Assembly (NCBI GenBank): GCA_023390115.1
Contig: JAEWDM010000040.1
Span: forward strand, 62,001 to 126,000
Source of the DNA: Bacillota bacterium
Lineage (GTDB): Bacteria; Bacillota; Clostridia; Acetivibrionales; DSM-27016
Reading direction: 5' to 3'
Length of the DNA: 64,000 nt
Position numbers and translations under genes: made by a program. The notes under the pieces were generated by a model. The model was not told the DNA's origin. It saw nothing but the letters and a program-made list of their open reading frames with translations, and did not search any database. Positions 9,585 to 18,178 of this stretch are shown piece by piece (within the stretch, counting starts at the first letter, position 1; every line of letters starts with the position of its first letter).

Positions 9585-9833
9585 ATGGCAAAGCAAAGCA
9601 AATTAAGGGTGTTGGCGATTATTTTATATTTAGTGCCTATATTATCTGTTGCTATCCTCGCAAAAGGATTAAATTATCTTTTGTTAAGCACAGGGTTTAT
9701 GACTATATTACTTGGTTTAAGTATGAAGCTTATACCAAGTTATATAGGGTATGAAAAGGGTATAGATAAGTTTCACGCTCCAATTTTTATTGTGATGTCT
9801 GGAATTTCATTGGTATTGGTTGCTGTAATGTGA
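9585..9833 (+). CDS. Small membrane protein of unknown function
   Basis: 82-residue protein that I do not recognise. It has a short basic N-terminus (KQSKLR) and two to three hydrophobic segments: about residues 9-24, 28-45 and 64-82, the last ending at the C-terminus. An AGGAG site and an excellent upstream promoter support expression. It stands alone in an AT-rich island and converges with the next gene across a strong terminator. Confidence 0.65.
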   Translation: MAKQSKLRVLAIILYLVPILSVAILAKGLNYLLLSTGFMTILLGLSMKLIPSYIGYEKGIDKFHAPIFIVMSGISLVLVAVM

Positions 9834-9876
9834 AAGCCAAATTTAGGGTTTAGAATTGCTCATTTATAAAATACTA

Positions 9877-9920
9877 AAGGTCGTCATAAGTTTATGCTGG
9901 TTTCAACTTATAACGACCTT
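9877..9920. terminator. Bidirectional terminator hairpin
   Basis: AAGGTCGT-C-ATAAGTT pairs with AACTTAT-A-ACGACCTT across a 12-base loop. It separates the convergent genes at 9585-9833 and 9954-10400. Confidence 0.8.
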
Positions 9921-9953
9921 CTCATTTAGTGTTTAAATATTACTTAAAGCAAA

Positions 9954-10400
9954 TTAGTAGATCAAGATTGCGTATTCCTGTCCAAGTGCAAATTGAAGAT
10001 TTACAGATGCGTTAGCTACTACAATAACACCACCGATTAACGCCGCTATTGGAGCGGCTACTGGAGCCCCACAAAGTGCGGCAATAGCAAATCCTATAGT
10101 AGTTGCCCCGCCGCCTATAGTTATTATTTCTTTAATTATGTTCCAGCCTTCTTTATTGAACATAAGCTGACCATGAAGGGGCGGTAGTGCAGGAAGAACA
10201 TAAATTTCGGCACCGGTACTTGGATTATAGTAATCTATTGATACATTTCCATCTTTAGATGAAGTATCTGTATGCTTATTCACAATAGCCATTACTTTAT
10301 CTGCATAATCTTGAGATATCAAATCATCATTAACAAATTTTTGTAATACAGATTGGACTTTTGATTTATCGATAGCAGCTTTTTGTATCTTGGTTTGCAA
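9954..10400 (-). CDS. Hypothetical protein with Gly/Ala-rich hydrophobic tail (possibly 5'-truncated)
   Basis: 148 residues if translated from the TTG at 10400. No ribosome site precedes it and the open frame ends at a stop 33 bases further upstream without an ATG, so the original N-terminus (perhaps a signal peptide) seems lost. The N-terminal half is polar and helical (KAAIDKSKVQSVLQKFVNDD). The C-terminal 60 residues are two hydrophobic Gly/Ala-rich segments such as GGGATTIGFAIAALCGAPVA, reminiscent of membrane-active bacteriocin tails, but I cannot name a family. Probably a decaying gene. Confidence 0.4.
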   Translation of the reverse strand: MQTKIQKAAIDKSKVQSVLQKFVNDDLISQDYADKVMAIVNKHTDTSSKDGNVSIDYYNPSTGAEIYVLPALPPLHGQLMFNKEGWNIIKEIITIGGGATTIGFAIAALCGAPVAAPIAALIGGVIVVANASVNLQFALGQEYAILIY

Positions 10401-10479
10401 GTCTGATTGATTTGACGGTAAAGAGGTAGCGAGTTAGTGGATAAACAGGGCTGCTCGTTAAGAGGCATTATATTATATA

Positions 10480-10608
10480 GTGAGTTTATGTATAGAAATC
10501 CTTTTGAAGAGGAAACCATCTGATGGCATCAGATTAAATGATGATGAGCTTGCAATCGCTGATGCCATGGTAAAAATGAAAAGATATCCAGATAACTTTT
10601 TGTTTTGA
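10480..10608 (+). pseudogene. Short open frame, probable gene remnant
   Basis: A 42-codon frame starting GTG and ending at TGA 10606. It contains KRKPSDGIRLNDDELAIADA and then MVKMKRYPDNFLF, which looks like real protein rather than random translation. It has no convincing ribosome site. It ends just inside the right copy of the direct repeat. Origin not recognised. Confidence 0.3.
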
Positions 10609-10629
10609 GGGTATATTTTCAGGGTAATA
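10596..10629. repeat. Right copy of the imperfect ~35-bp direct repeat
   Basis: Matches 9425-9458, with a 16-base identical core at 10614-10629. See the left copy. Confidence 0.6.
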
Positions 10630-10649
10630 TTATACTTTGAAGTTCGTAC

Positions 10650-10678
10650 TTGATTATTAGTATATAAATGGATATCAT
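10650..10678 (+). promoter_or_regulatory. Candidate promoter of the DUF1858 gene
   Basis: TTGATT (10650-10655), a 17-bp spacer and TATCAT (10673-10678) lie about 50 bases before the start codon. Confidence 0.45.
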
Positions 10679-10728
10679 AATAGGATAAGTACAAACAAAA
10701 TCAATATGCAAAAAGGAAGGTGAAGATT

Positions 10729-10923
10729 TTGATAACTAAGGATATGTCAATTACAGATATTGTGGAGAAATATCCTCAAACCGTTGAGATTTTGATGAAT
10801 TACGGTATGCACTGCTTTGGGTGTATGGCGGCAAGGTTTGAGAACATTGAACAGGGTGCTGTGGCTCACGGTATCAATGTCGATGAGCTCATGAAGGATT
10901 TAAATAAAAGCTTGGAGTCATAA
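10729..10923 (+). CDS. DUF1858 (hybrid-cluster-protein-associated redox disulfide) domain protein
   Basis: 64-residue protein made of a single DUF1858/ScdA_N-like domain: ITDIVEKYPQTVEILMNYGM followed by HCFGC, the CxxC pair expected to form a redox disulfide or hold metal. The TTG at 10729 is chosen because AAGGAAGG lies 7-8 bases before it; a GTG at 10720 would abut that site. Members often occur near Hcp or metal-cofactor genes. Here it opens a molybdate/tungstate-type region whose later genes carry cysteine-free versions of the same domain, suggesting a shared system. Confidence 0.85.
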   Translation: MITKDMSITDIVEKYPQTVEILMNYGMHCFGCMAARFENIEQGAVAHGINVDELMKDLNKSLES

Positions 10924-10960
10924 CAAATTTTAACAACTGAAATGCAAAAATGCTCTGTGA

Positions 10961-11009
10961 AAAAATGCCCTGGTCTTAAGGTGTCGGATCCTTCTGACAG
11001 GGCATTTTT
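10961..11009. terminator. Bidirectional terminator
   Basis: AAAAATGCCCTG pairs with CAGGGCATTTTT, with a small inner AAGG/CCTT helix. It serves the convergent DUF1858 gene and the regulator gene. Confidence 0.85.
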
Positions 11010-11017
11010 CTTAAAAG

Positions 11018-11983
11018 TCAGGTTTCAGCCACAATATTTCCCGTTTCAGAGAGGTCATAGTCTCCTATCCCTGAAAGCTCCATTTTAAATTCATGTGAAC
11101 GAAGAATTTCTATAATAGCTTCAAAAGGTGGCTTGTCCAGATCCTCCTTTTTTATAACCAGCTCATAACGCTCCTTTTGCAGAGGAATAAAATCTATACC
11201 CTGTACCTGCAAACCTGCCTTTTCATTCCCTACGGCCACGTCAGCGCCTCCACGGGCAACTGAGCTTGCAACCGCAAGATGAGACAGACATTCTCTGGAA
11301 TATCCTTTTATGCTTTTTCCCGATATACTCAGCAAACGCAAATGCTCATCCAGCAGAATTCTGGTCCCGCTTCCCTTTTCCCTGTTTATGAGGGTGATGT
11401 CGGGCCTTTTAAGATCCTCCCAGCCCCTGATTTCCTTAGGATTTCCCTTTGCCACATAAAAGCCCTGCATACGGCTGGTTAAATGTATTATTGTGCATGG
11501 GGTCCCGGGAAGCATCCTTCTTACATAGGGTATGTTATACCCGCCGGTATCTCCGTCCCATATATGCGCCGTAGCGACCTGAACATCTCCGCGGTAAAGG
11601 GCATAAAGCCCGTTATAGCTGCCCACGTAAGAGCGCAGAGCTCTTACACCTCCGGGGTGCTGCTCAAGATAGCGGGAAAGAATGTCTAAAAGCACGTCCT
11701 GGCCGCAAATTACGAAGCCCCTTTCCGCGGGGAATTCTTCATAATACAGTGGATTGGGTCTGGAAGGAGAAGTGACAAGCACTTCCGAGGGTGCTTTACT
11801 CTGAGGCTTTTTTGTCTTAGTCTGATTTTTATATTCCTCAACATCACTTAAATCTACCCTTACCTTTTTCCCAACTCTGTAGCCGTTTAGCTCCCCACGT
11901 TTAATAAGCTCATAAACTGTGTTTTTGGCGATTTTTAATATATCGGCAACTTCCTGGGGGGTGAGTGAGGTGTTTTCTTCCAT
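11018..11983 (-). CDS. HTH (excisionase-type) regulator with periplasmic-binding-protein-like sensor domain
   Basis: Predicted transcription factor. Residues 5-55 are a MerR/excisionase-type DNA-binding domain (LTPQEVADILKIAKNTVYEL, then GYRVGKKVRVDLSDVEEY). A Lys/Ser linker follows. Residues about 90-310 are a type 2 periplasmic-binding-protein-like domain (PF12727 type), with GDVQVATAHIWDGDTGGYN and INREKGSGTRILLDEHLR. The ATG at 11983 is chosen because AAAGGGG lies 8 bases upstream; earlier starts overlap that site. It is divergent from modABC, and regulators of this build are usually linked to molybdate or tungstate uptake. It probably senses the oxyanion and controls the adjacent transporters. 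Confidence 0.85.
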   Translation of the reverse strand: MEENTSLTPQEVADILKIAKNTVYELIKRGELNGYRVGKKVRVDLSDVEEYKNQTKTKKPQSKAPSEVLVTSPSRPNPLYYEEFPAERGFVICGQDVLLDILSRYLEQHPGGVRALRSYVGSYNGLYALYRGDVQVATAHIWDGDTGGYNIPYVRRMLPGTPCTIIHLTSRMQGFYVAKGNPKEIRGWEDLKRPDITLINREKGSGTRILLDEHLRLLSISGKSIKGYSRECLSHLAVASSVARGGADVAVGNEKAGLQVQGIDFIPLQKERYELVIKKEDLDKPPFEAIIEILRSHEFKMELSGIGDYDLSETGNIVAET

Positions 11984-12176
11984 AAGCATATCCCCTTTCA
12001 CTGGAAGCAATAAGCTTCTTTTATTTAATATATCAAATATATACTGCTATATGCAAGATAAAAAATAGTACCATTCATTATTATGCTTAGAAACAGATGG
12101 CTAAAGGCATGAAGTGACAAAAATAAAAATAAAGTAAAGAAAAATGCAGGAAAAAATATTATTTCATTCAAAGGTC

Positions 12177-12205
12177 TTGATTTTTTATATGTTTATCAGT
12201 ATAAT
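12177..12205 (+). promoter_or_regulatory. Promoter of the modABC operon
   Basis: TTGATT (12177-12182), 17-bp spacer, perfect TATAAT (12200-12205). Transcription from about 12212 leaves a leader of about 195 bases before modA, room for the structured element at 12247-12349. Confidence 0.65.
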
Positions 12206-12246
12206 TATAAAATAATAAGACACAACAAAACAATATGAATTTCACT

Positions 12247-12349
12247 AAAACAAAACGCCACGTTTGGTTTTGCCTTGCCAGGTATGCGGGTAAGACTTAT
12301 GCGTTGTTGAATATGCTCCGTGCATATATTCTTTCAGGTGGTTTTGTTT
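12247..12349 (+). ncRNA. Structured 5' leader upstream of modA (candidate molybdenum/tungsten cofactor-type riboswitch)
   Basis: A long-range closing helix pairs AAAACAAAA-CG-CCAC (12247-12261) with GTGGTTTTGTTT (12338-12349), leaving a 2-base bulge. Inside are a clear hairpin GAATATGC-tccgt-GCATATATTC (12309-12331) and a weaker TTGCC...GGTAA helix near 12275-12293. This is what the sequence shows. That it senses Moco/Tuco is inferred only from its position before modABC. No terminator follows, so control would be at translation or by another mechanism. Confidence 0.5.
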
Positions 12350-12407
12350 ATTTTATTTTCAGGAAAAAATAAAAAAACAGCAGAATAAAAATCAGGAGGA
12401 AATTTTT

Positions 12408-13256
12408 ATGAAAAATTTTAAGAAAATTATTTTAATTACTTTAGTTTGCGTGTCGTTTTTAGTATCCTTTGGCTGTGCTAAGCCGGACAGCTCCGTGCAG
12501 CCGGCAGGGGACGCCGCCTCATCAGGGGTCAAAACTGCCGCAACAGTTGAAGATCAGGTACAGCAGGTGTCAATTACAGTATCGGCAGCGGCAAGCTTGA
12601 AGGATGCAATGGAGGAGATAAAGCAGCTTTATGCCGAAGAAAAGCCAAATGTTGAAATAACCTATAACTTTGGAGCGTCGGGCTCACTCCAGCAGCAGAT
12701 AGAGCAAGGTGCTCCTGTAGATGTGTTTATGTCCGCCGCGACAAAACAGATGGATGCGTTGAAGGAAAAAGAGCTTATGATAGACGGTACCGTAAAGAAT
12801 TTGCTGCTGAACAAGGTGGTGCTCGTTGAAGAAAAGGATGCCGGTCTGGTTAAGGATTTTAAGGATCTTGCGGACGATAAGGTGAAAAAAATCGCACTGG
12901 GAGAGCCTAAGAGCGTGCCTGTAGGACAGTATGCGGAAGAAATTATCAGCTTTCTTGAGATTAAGGACAAGGTCGGGCCCAAGTCCATATATGGAAAGGA
13001 CGTAAAGGAAGTGCTTACATGGGTTGAGACGGGAAATGCAGATGTGGGTGTTGTATACGAAACCGATGCGAAGGTGTCTGAAAAGGTAAGCATTGCTGCC
13101 TATGCACCTGAAAATTCTCACAAGCCGGTAGTATATCCTGTGGGTGTGGTTAAAGCCACAAAGAGTGCTGATGCAGCTAAGGAATTCCTTGAGTTTCTTT
13201 TGGGAGATAAATCAAAGACAGTGTTTGAGAAGTTTGGATTTACCGTTTATGCTTAA
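12408..13256 (+). CDS. modA: Molybdate/tungstate ABC transporter substrate-binding lipoprotein ModA
   Basis: 282-residue extracytoplasmic lipoprotein that captures molybdate or tungstate. The signal peptide ends in a lipobox LVSFGC near residue 24. The mature part shows the ModA hallmarks VSAAASLKDAMEEIKQLY, FNFGASGSLQQQIEQGAPVD-type text (here YNFGASGSLQQQIEQG) and VFMSAATKQMDAL, then LGEPKSVPVGQYAEEI and GNADVGVVYETDA near the C-terminus. Start follows AGGAGG with good spacing. First gene of modABC behind a structured leader. Choice between molybdate and tungstate cannot be read from the sequence. Confidence 0.96.
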   Translation: MKNFKKIILITLVCVSFLVSFGCAKPDSSVQPAGDAASSGVKTAATVEDQVQQVSITVSAAASLKDAMEEIKQLYAEEKPNVEITYNFGASGSLQQQIEQGAPVDVFMSAATKQMDALKEKELMIDGTVKNLLLNKVVLVEEKDAGLVKDFKDLADDKVKKIALGEPKSVPVGQYAEEIISFLEIKDKVGPKSIYGKDVKEVLTWVETGNADVGVVYETDAKVSEKVSIAAYAPENSHKPVVYPVGVVKATKSADAAKEFLEFLLGDKSKTVFEKFGFTVYA

Positions 13257-13271
13257 GGAGGAATAGCCTTG

Positions 13272-13967
13272 ATGGACTTGGACATGTCCCCGCTGTGGAT
13301 TTCATTAAAGACTGCTTTTTCGGCTACATTTATAACATTTTTTGCAGGAATCGCCGCTGCCCGCTGGATGTCGGCATACAGAGGAAAACTTAAGGGCTTT
13401 ATTGATGCCTTGTTTAACCTTCCTTTAGTTTTGCCTCCTACAGTGGTTGGATTTTTTCTGCTGCTGATTTTCGGGAGATATGGTCCTATAGGCAAGCTGC
13501 TCTTTGAGCTTGGAACTACAATTATATTTACCTGGCCTGCAACGGTTATAGCCGCTGCAGTGGTTGCTTTCCCTCTGATGTATAAGACATCCCGGGGCGC
13601 CTTCGAGCAAATTGATTATAACGTGGTGAATGCTGCGAGGACACTTGGAGTATCGGAATGGAAAATTTTCTGGAAGATTACTCTTCCCCTGGCCTGGCCG
13701 GGCATTGCAGCGGCTACAGTGCTAAGCTTTGCCCGTTCATTGGGTGAGTTTGGGGCTACGCTTATGATCGCGGGAAATATTCCCGGAAGGACGCAGACAA
13801 TTCCCGTGGCAATCTTTTTTGCGGCAGAGGGCGGAGATATGGATAAAGCCCTTATGTGGGTAATACTCATAGCGGTAATATCTCTGGTTGTTATTCTTTT
13901 GATGAACTACTGGACGGAATATCAAAGACGGTTTTTATCCTCTATGAGCAGGGCGGAGGGGAACTAA
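13272..13967 (+). CDS. modB: Molybdate ABC transporter permease ModB
   Basis: Membrane permease of about 231 residues with five to six hydrophobic segments. It carries the family's EAA loop: AARTLGVSEWKIFWKITLPL, followed by AWPGIAAATVLSFARSLGEF, the ModB signature. ATG 13272 is chosen 10 bases after AGGAGG; the TTG at 13269 with a 7-base spacing is equally possible. It starts 15 bases after modA and forms the channel with ModC. Confidence 0.95.
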   Translation: MDLDMSPLWISLKTAFSATFITFFAGIAAARWMSAYRGKLKGFIDALFNLPLVLPPTVVGFFLLLIFGRYGPIGKLLFELGTTIIFTWPATVIAAAVVAFPLMYKTSRGAFEQIDYNVVNAARTLGVSEWKIFWKITLPLAWPGIAAATVLSFARSLGEFGATLMIAGNIPGRTQTIPVAIFFAAEGGDMDKALMWVILIAVISLVVILLMNYWTEYQRRFLSSMSRAEGN

Positions 13968-14015
13968 AATGCGTGATAGGAGTGAGGCGTTCAAGCTCAA
14001 AAATGGGGGACTTTT

Positions 14016-15083
14016 ATGGAACTGACGGTTGATATAGAAAAAAAACTTAATGGATTTCATCTTAAAACAGAGCTTTCGGTTTCAGGGGAGGTGCTTGGGC
14101 TGCTTGGGGCCTCCGGCTCGGGAAAAAGCATGACCTTAAGGTGCATTGCGGGGCTGGAAAAGCCCGATCATGGCAAAATAGTGTTGAACGGTAAGGTTCT
14201 ATATGACTCTGAAAAAGGAATTTATTTGCCTGCAAGGAAGAGAATGGTGGGCTTTTTGTTCCAGAACTATGCGCTGTTTCCCCATATGACAGTTCATCAA
14301 AATATAGGCTTTGCATTGGAGGGAGTATCCCGGAGGCAAAGAGACAGGCTGGTGGATGAGATGATAGGCAGAATGCACTTAGAGGGGCTTGAGAAGAGAT
14401 ACCCTTCTCAACTGTCGGGAGGACAGCAGCAAAGAGTAGCGCTTGCAAGAGCGCTTGCAATTGAGCCCGAGATGCTTCTTCTGGATGAGCCCTTTTCGGC
14501 CCTTGACAACCATCTGAGAAGCCAGATGGAAGCTCAGCTTCTGGAAACGCTTTCTGAGTATAAAGGCGTGACATTGTTTGTATCTCACAACATGGATGAA
14601 GTCTACAGGATATGCAGCCAGCTTGTTATTATGTCGGAGGGTACAATTGCTGCCGCAGGCGACAAGGACGGGATTTTCCGGAATCCTCCCACGCTTGCGG
14701 CGGCTCAGGTAACGGGCTGCAAGAATATATCCCGGGCCCGTCAGGACGAGGAGGGAATAATAGAGGCTGTTGATTGGGGATGCAGGCTTAAGGTGAATAG
14801 GCCCGTTCCGCAAGGGATATCCTATACGGGAATAAGGGCACGGCATATAACACAGGCCGGAGAGGAGTGCGCGGATGCAAATGCTTTTCAATGCCGCCCT
14901 GTTAAAATTGTGGAAGGCCCTCATTCGGTTACAGTGTATATAAAGCTTGGAGAGGAGCAACGGGGTGATTCTATGAAGCCTATCCATTGGGAGATTTCCA
15001 GAGACAGGTGGACGGATATCAAGGATCGTCCCCTTCCCTGGTATATTGAGCTGAACCCCGCCAAAATTTTTCTTATACAGTAA
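14016..15083 (+). CDS. modC: Molybdate ABC transporter ATP-binding protein ModC
   Basis: 355-residue ATPase. Walker A is GASGSGKS near residues 32-39, the Q-loop FLFQNYALFPHM, signature LSGGQQQRVALARAL and Walker B LLLDEPFSALD, all intact. After about residue 230 there is a C-terminal extension of the TOBE/mop type that can bind oxyanion and regulate transport. The RBS is GGGGGA. It follows modB by 48 bases and completes the operon; the next ABC system begins 27 bases later, so transcription may continue. Confidence 0.95.
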   Translation: MELTVDIEKKLNGFHLKTELSVSGEVLGLLGASGSGKSMTLRCIAGLEKPDHGKIVLNGKVLYDSEKGIYLPARKRMVGFLFQNYALFPHMTVHQNIGFALEGVSRRQRDRLVDEMIGRMHLEGLEKRYPSQLSGGQQQRVALARALAIEPEMLLLDEPFSALDNHLRSQMEAQLLETLSEYKGVTLFVSHNMDEVYRICSQLVIMSEGTIAAAGDKDGIFRNPPTLAAAQVTGCKNISRARQDEEGIIEAVDWGCRLKVNRPVPQGISYTGIRARHITQAGEECADANAFQCRPVKIVEGPHSVTVYIKLGEEQRGDSMKPIHWEISRDRWTDIKDRPLPWYIELNPAKIFLIQ

Positions 15084-15110
15084 AAAGGTTTGTGAAGGGA
15101 AGCGATATTT

Positions 15111-16295
15111 ATGGGATTGAAAAGGTACACTTCTTATTATATATATATTAAAAAGCTGCTTGCCATTTTTATGATTATCTGCATAAGTCTGTTTGCTGCT
15201 TGTTCTTCCGGCAGGCAGGGCAATATGCCGGCAAGCTTACAGGATACTCAGGCGTCTGTGGAAATGCAGGAGGATACATCTCCTGCACTGCCTGATACGC
15301 GTGAAATTACCGATATGGCCGGAAGAAAGGTTATAATTCCTTCAAAGGTTAACAAGGTATATTCCTCAAGTGCCATCGGAACTGTTACAATGTACACTCT
15401 GGCTCCCGAAAAGCTGGCGGGATGGAATTTTGCACTGGTTCCGGGGGAAAAGAAATACATAGACGAAAGGTACCATGACATACCTGCTCTTGGAGCCTGG
15501 TCAGGTAAAAAGGGTGCTGCCAACGTGGAGGAGATAATCCGTTTAAAGCCTGACTTTATACTCTCAATGGGAACTGTGGATGACACGCAGGTATCCGCGG
15601 CAAATGAAATTCAGGCTCAGACAGGTATACCGGTGGTTATGCTGGATGGGCCTCTTACGGGCATGGATAAGGCTTATGAACTGCTTGGAGAATATATAGG
15701 CGAGCGGGAAAGAGCCAGGGAGCTTGGAAGCTATTGCAAGCAAACAATTACAGACATAAAGGCAATCATAGATAAAATTCCTGAGAATAAAAGGAAACGC
15801 GTATATTATGCAGAGGGACCAAAGGGATTGCAAACAGATCCTTCAGGTTCGTTTCATACTGAGGTTCTGGATTTTGTAGGTGGTATAAATGTTGCAGACA
15901 TACCGGCGCAAAAAGGCACGGGAATGTCTAACGTATCAATGGAGCAGGTGCTGTCATGGAATCCTGATATTATTCTTGTCAGCCTTGACAAGGAGGGAGA
16001 TCTTTCTCAGGACGGCTTCTATTCAAAGGTGTTTAAGGATCCGTCATGGGAACAAATAAAGGCGGTAAAGGATAAAAGGATTTATGAGATTCCTGCATAT
16101 CCGTTTAACTGGTTTGACCGCCCGCCCTCTGTCAGCAGGATTTTGGGGGTAAAATGGCTGGCCAGCCTGATATATCCCGAATATGTACCTCTGGATATTG
16201 AGAAGGAGGTAAAGGGATTTTATTCACTGTTCTACAATAAAGATTTAAGTGATTCCGAGGTGGGTGAATTATTGCAAAAAGCCCGGGCAAAGTAG
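15111..16295 (+). CDS. ABC transporter substrate-binding lipoprotein, BtuF/FecB/MolA type
   Basis: 394-residue lipoprotein of the cluster A (iron-complex, cobalamin, MolA) binding-protein class. The lipobox is LFAACSS near residue 31. The mature domain starts REITDMAGRKVIIPSKVNKV, the standard first strand, and has the long linking helix and two lobes (ALGAWSGKKGAANVEEIIRL; VSMEQVLSWNPDIILVS). It heads a BtuCD-type operon directly after modABC, so a MolABC-like role in molybdate or tungstate uptake is likely, although iron-siderophore or corrinoid uptake cannot be excluded. Confidence 0.85.
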   Translation: MGLKRYTSYYIYIKKLLAIFMIICISLFAACSSGRQGNMPASLQDTQASVEMQEDTSPALPDTREITDMAGRKVIIPSKVNKVYSSSAIGTVTMYTLAPEKLAGWNFALVPGEKKYIDERYHDIPALGAWSGKKGAANVEEIIRLKPDFILSMGTVDDTQVSAANEIQAQTGIPVVMLDGPLTGMDKAYELLGEYIGERERARELGSYCKQTITDIKAIIDKIPENKRKRVYYAEGPKGLQTDPSGSFHTEVLDFVGGINVADIPAQKGTGMSNVSMEQVLSWNPDIILVSLDKEGDLSQDGFYSKVFKDPSWEQIKAVKDKRIYEIPAYPFNWFDRPPSVSRILGVKWLASLIYPEYVPLDIEKEVKGFYSLFYNKDLSDSEVGELLQKARAK

Positions 16296-16307
16296 GAGGG
16301 GTTTTAT

Positions 16308-17399
16308 GTGGGAATGCAAACTGTAAACGACGTTAAACTGAATACAGGTGCGATAAATGATATACACGGTCTGTCTGAGAAGCAAAGAAGGAGCAAAAGA
16401 ATTCCGGTAATTATTCTGGGTCTGCTTCCTGTTGCCGCATTTATACTGTCAACTGTTATGGGGAGATACGTAATATCTCCCCTGCAGCTTATAGACATAT
16501 TAGCGGGCAAATTGCTGGGCCTTCCCGCCACATGGCCTGAGACAGTAGAAACTGTGCTGTTTAAGGTGCGTATACCCAGAATTTTTGCAGCTATGCTGGT
16601 TGGAGCTGCTTTATCGGCGGCTGGTGCGGCATATCAGGGTTTGTTTAAAAATCCCATGGTATCGCCCGATATCCTTGGAGCTTCTGCGGGAGCAGGATTT
16701 GGGGCAGCGGTAGCAATACTTATGTCGTTCAATATTGCCGGCATTCAGCTTACCGCTTTTATTTTCGGACTTGGTGCGGTCATGCTTACCCTTGTTATCA
16801 GCACGGTAATGGGGAGGGGGAGCAATGCGGTTCTGGCTCTAATCCTGACGGGAATGGTTGTTTCCACCCTTTTCTCTTCATTTACATCCATGACCAAGTA
16901 TGTGGCTGATCCCTATAGCAAGCTTCCCGCTATTACCTTCTGGCTTATGGGAGGGCTGTCCTCCATAACTGCCAAGGACGCGCTCATTCTGCTTATACCC
17001 ATTTGCGTCGGCATTACTCCCTTGTTTATGCTGAGGTGGAAGCTGAATGTTCTGTCCTTTGGAGAGGAGGAGGCCAGGGCAATGGGAATTGATACACGGA
17101 GGCTCCGGTTTGTTATAATTATTTGTTCAACACTTTTAACGGCTGCTGCTGTGTCAGTCAGCGGAATGATTGGATGGATCGGACTTATTGTGCCTCATAT
17201 GGCAAGACTGGTTACAGGCCCCGATTACAGGGTGCTGCTTCCGGCCTCCCTGTTTATTGGAAGCGCCTTTCTGATTCTGGTGGATGATGTAGCCAGAAGC
17301 GTTTTTCCCATGGAGATTCCACTGGGAATTCTGACATCGCTTCTTGGCGCACCGTTCTTTATTTATCTTTTAGTGAAAGGAAAGAGGGGTTGGGTATGA
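16308..17399 (+). CDS. ABC transporter permease, FecCD/BtuC type
   Basis: 363-residue permease with about ten hydrophobic segments, typical of type II importers. Family text includes KVRIPRIFAAMLVGAALSAA, YQGLFKNPMVSPDILGASAG, and GMIGWIGLIVPHMARLVTGP followed by PLGILTSLLGAPFFIYLL. GTG 16308 is used because AGGAGGGG lies 6 bases upstream. It is 12 bases from the binding-protein gene, and its stop overlaps the ATPase start, so subunits are translationally coupled. Confidence 0.92.
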   Translation: MGMQTVNDVKLNTGAINDIHGLSEKQRRSKRIPVIILGLLPVAAFILSTVMGRYVISPLQLIDILAGKLLGLPATWPETVETVLFKVRIPRIFAAMLVGAALSAAGAAYQGLFKNPMVSPDILGASAGAGFGAAVAILMSFNIAGIQLTAFIFGLGAVMLTLVISTVMGRGSNAVLALILTGMVVSTLFSSFTSMTKYVADPYSKLPAITFWLMGGLSSITAKDALILLIPICVGITPLFMLRWKLNVLSFGEEEARAMGIDTRRLRFVIIICSTLLTAAAVSVSGMIGWIGLIVPHMARLVTGPDYRVLLPASLFIGSAFLILVDDVARSVFPMEIPLGILTSLLGAPFFIYLLVKGKRGWV

Positions 17400-18178
17400 A
17401 AATGGAGCTTAGAAAGGCTGCGTGCGGATATGGCAGCAGGACAGTGGTGGAAAGTATAAGCATGGATGTGCATTCGGGAGAGATTTTGTGCCTTCTGGGA
17501 CCTAACGGTGTCGGGAAAACCACACTTTTTAAAACCATTCTGGGATTTTTAAAGCTTCAGAGCGGAGAAATTTTACTGGACGGACAAAACATATTCAATT
17601 GGACTAAAAAGAAGCTTGCAAGAGCAATAGGATATGTCCCCCAGGCACATACTCCGCCGTTTCCTTTTAAAGTGCTTGATGTAGTCACTATGGGAAGAAC
17701 GGCCCATCTGGGGACATTTGCATCTCCGTCGGCACGTGATACCGCTATCGCTGAGGATGCTCTCGCAACTCTGGGAGTTTCCTTCCTGAGTGATCGCATA
17801 TATACTGAGATAAGCGGGGGAGAACGGCAGATGGTGCTTATTGCACGGGCGCTTGCACAGCAGCCTGAGATACTTGTTATGGATGAGCCTACCTCCAATC
17901 TCGATTTCGGAAACCAGATCCGGGTTCTGGAGCAAATTAATCTTTTAGCCCGAAGAGGCATTGGGGTTATTATGACATCCCACTTTCCAAATCACGCATT
18001 TCTCTGCTCGGGTAAGGTAGCTCTTATGCAGAAGAACTCCGCTTTCATTGTAGGAGGTGTGGATGAGGTTGTGACTGAAGAAAATTTACGGTCGGCCTAC
18101 GGAATCGAAGTAAAAATTACCAGTGCGAAGAATAGCCGGGGTGAGCTTGTAAAGGCTTGTATTCCCTTAATAAGCTAG
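17396..18178 (+). CDS. ABC transporter ATP-binding protein, FecE/BtuD type
   Basis: 260-residue ATPase for the BtuC-type permease. Walker A GPNGVGKTT, Q-loop YVPQAH, signature ISGGERQMVLIARAL and Walker B LVMDEPTSNLD are all intact. ATG 17396 is chosen: it overlaps the permease stop as ATGA and has AGAGGGG 6 bases upstream, whereas the TTG at 17390 abuts that site. The gene closes the transport part of the operon and is followed by a perfect hairpin. Confidence 0.92.
   Translation: MKMELRKAACGYGSRTVVESISMDVHSGEILCLLGPNGVGKTTLFKTILGFLKLQSGEILLDGQNIFNWTKKKLARAIGYVPQAHTPPFPFKVLDVVTMGRTAHLGTFASPSARDTAIAEDALATLGVSFLSDRIYTEISGGERQMVLIARALAQQPEILVMDEPTSNLDFGNQIRVLEQINLLARRGIGVIMTSHFPNHAFLCSGKVALMQKNSAFIVGGVDEVVTEENLRSAYGIEVKITSAKNSRGELVKACIPLIS

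Noticed and set aside
12662..13121. Minus-strand frames of about 145 codons over modA
   Set aside because: They overlap a well-supported modA gene, lack ribosome sites and show low-complexity Ser/Thr translation.
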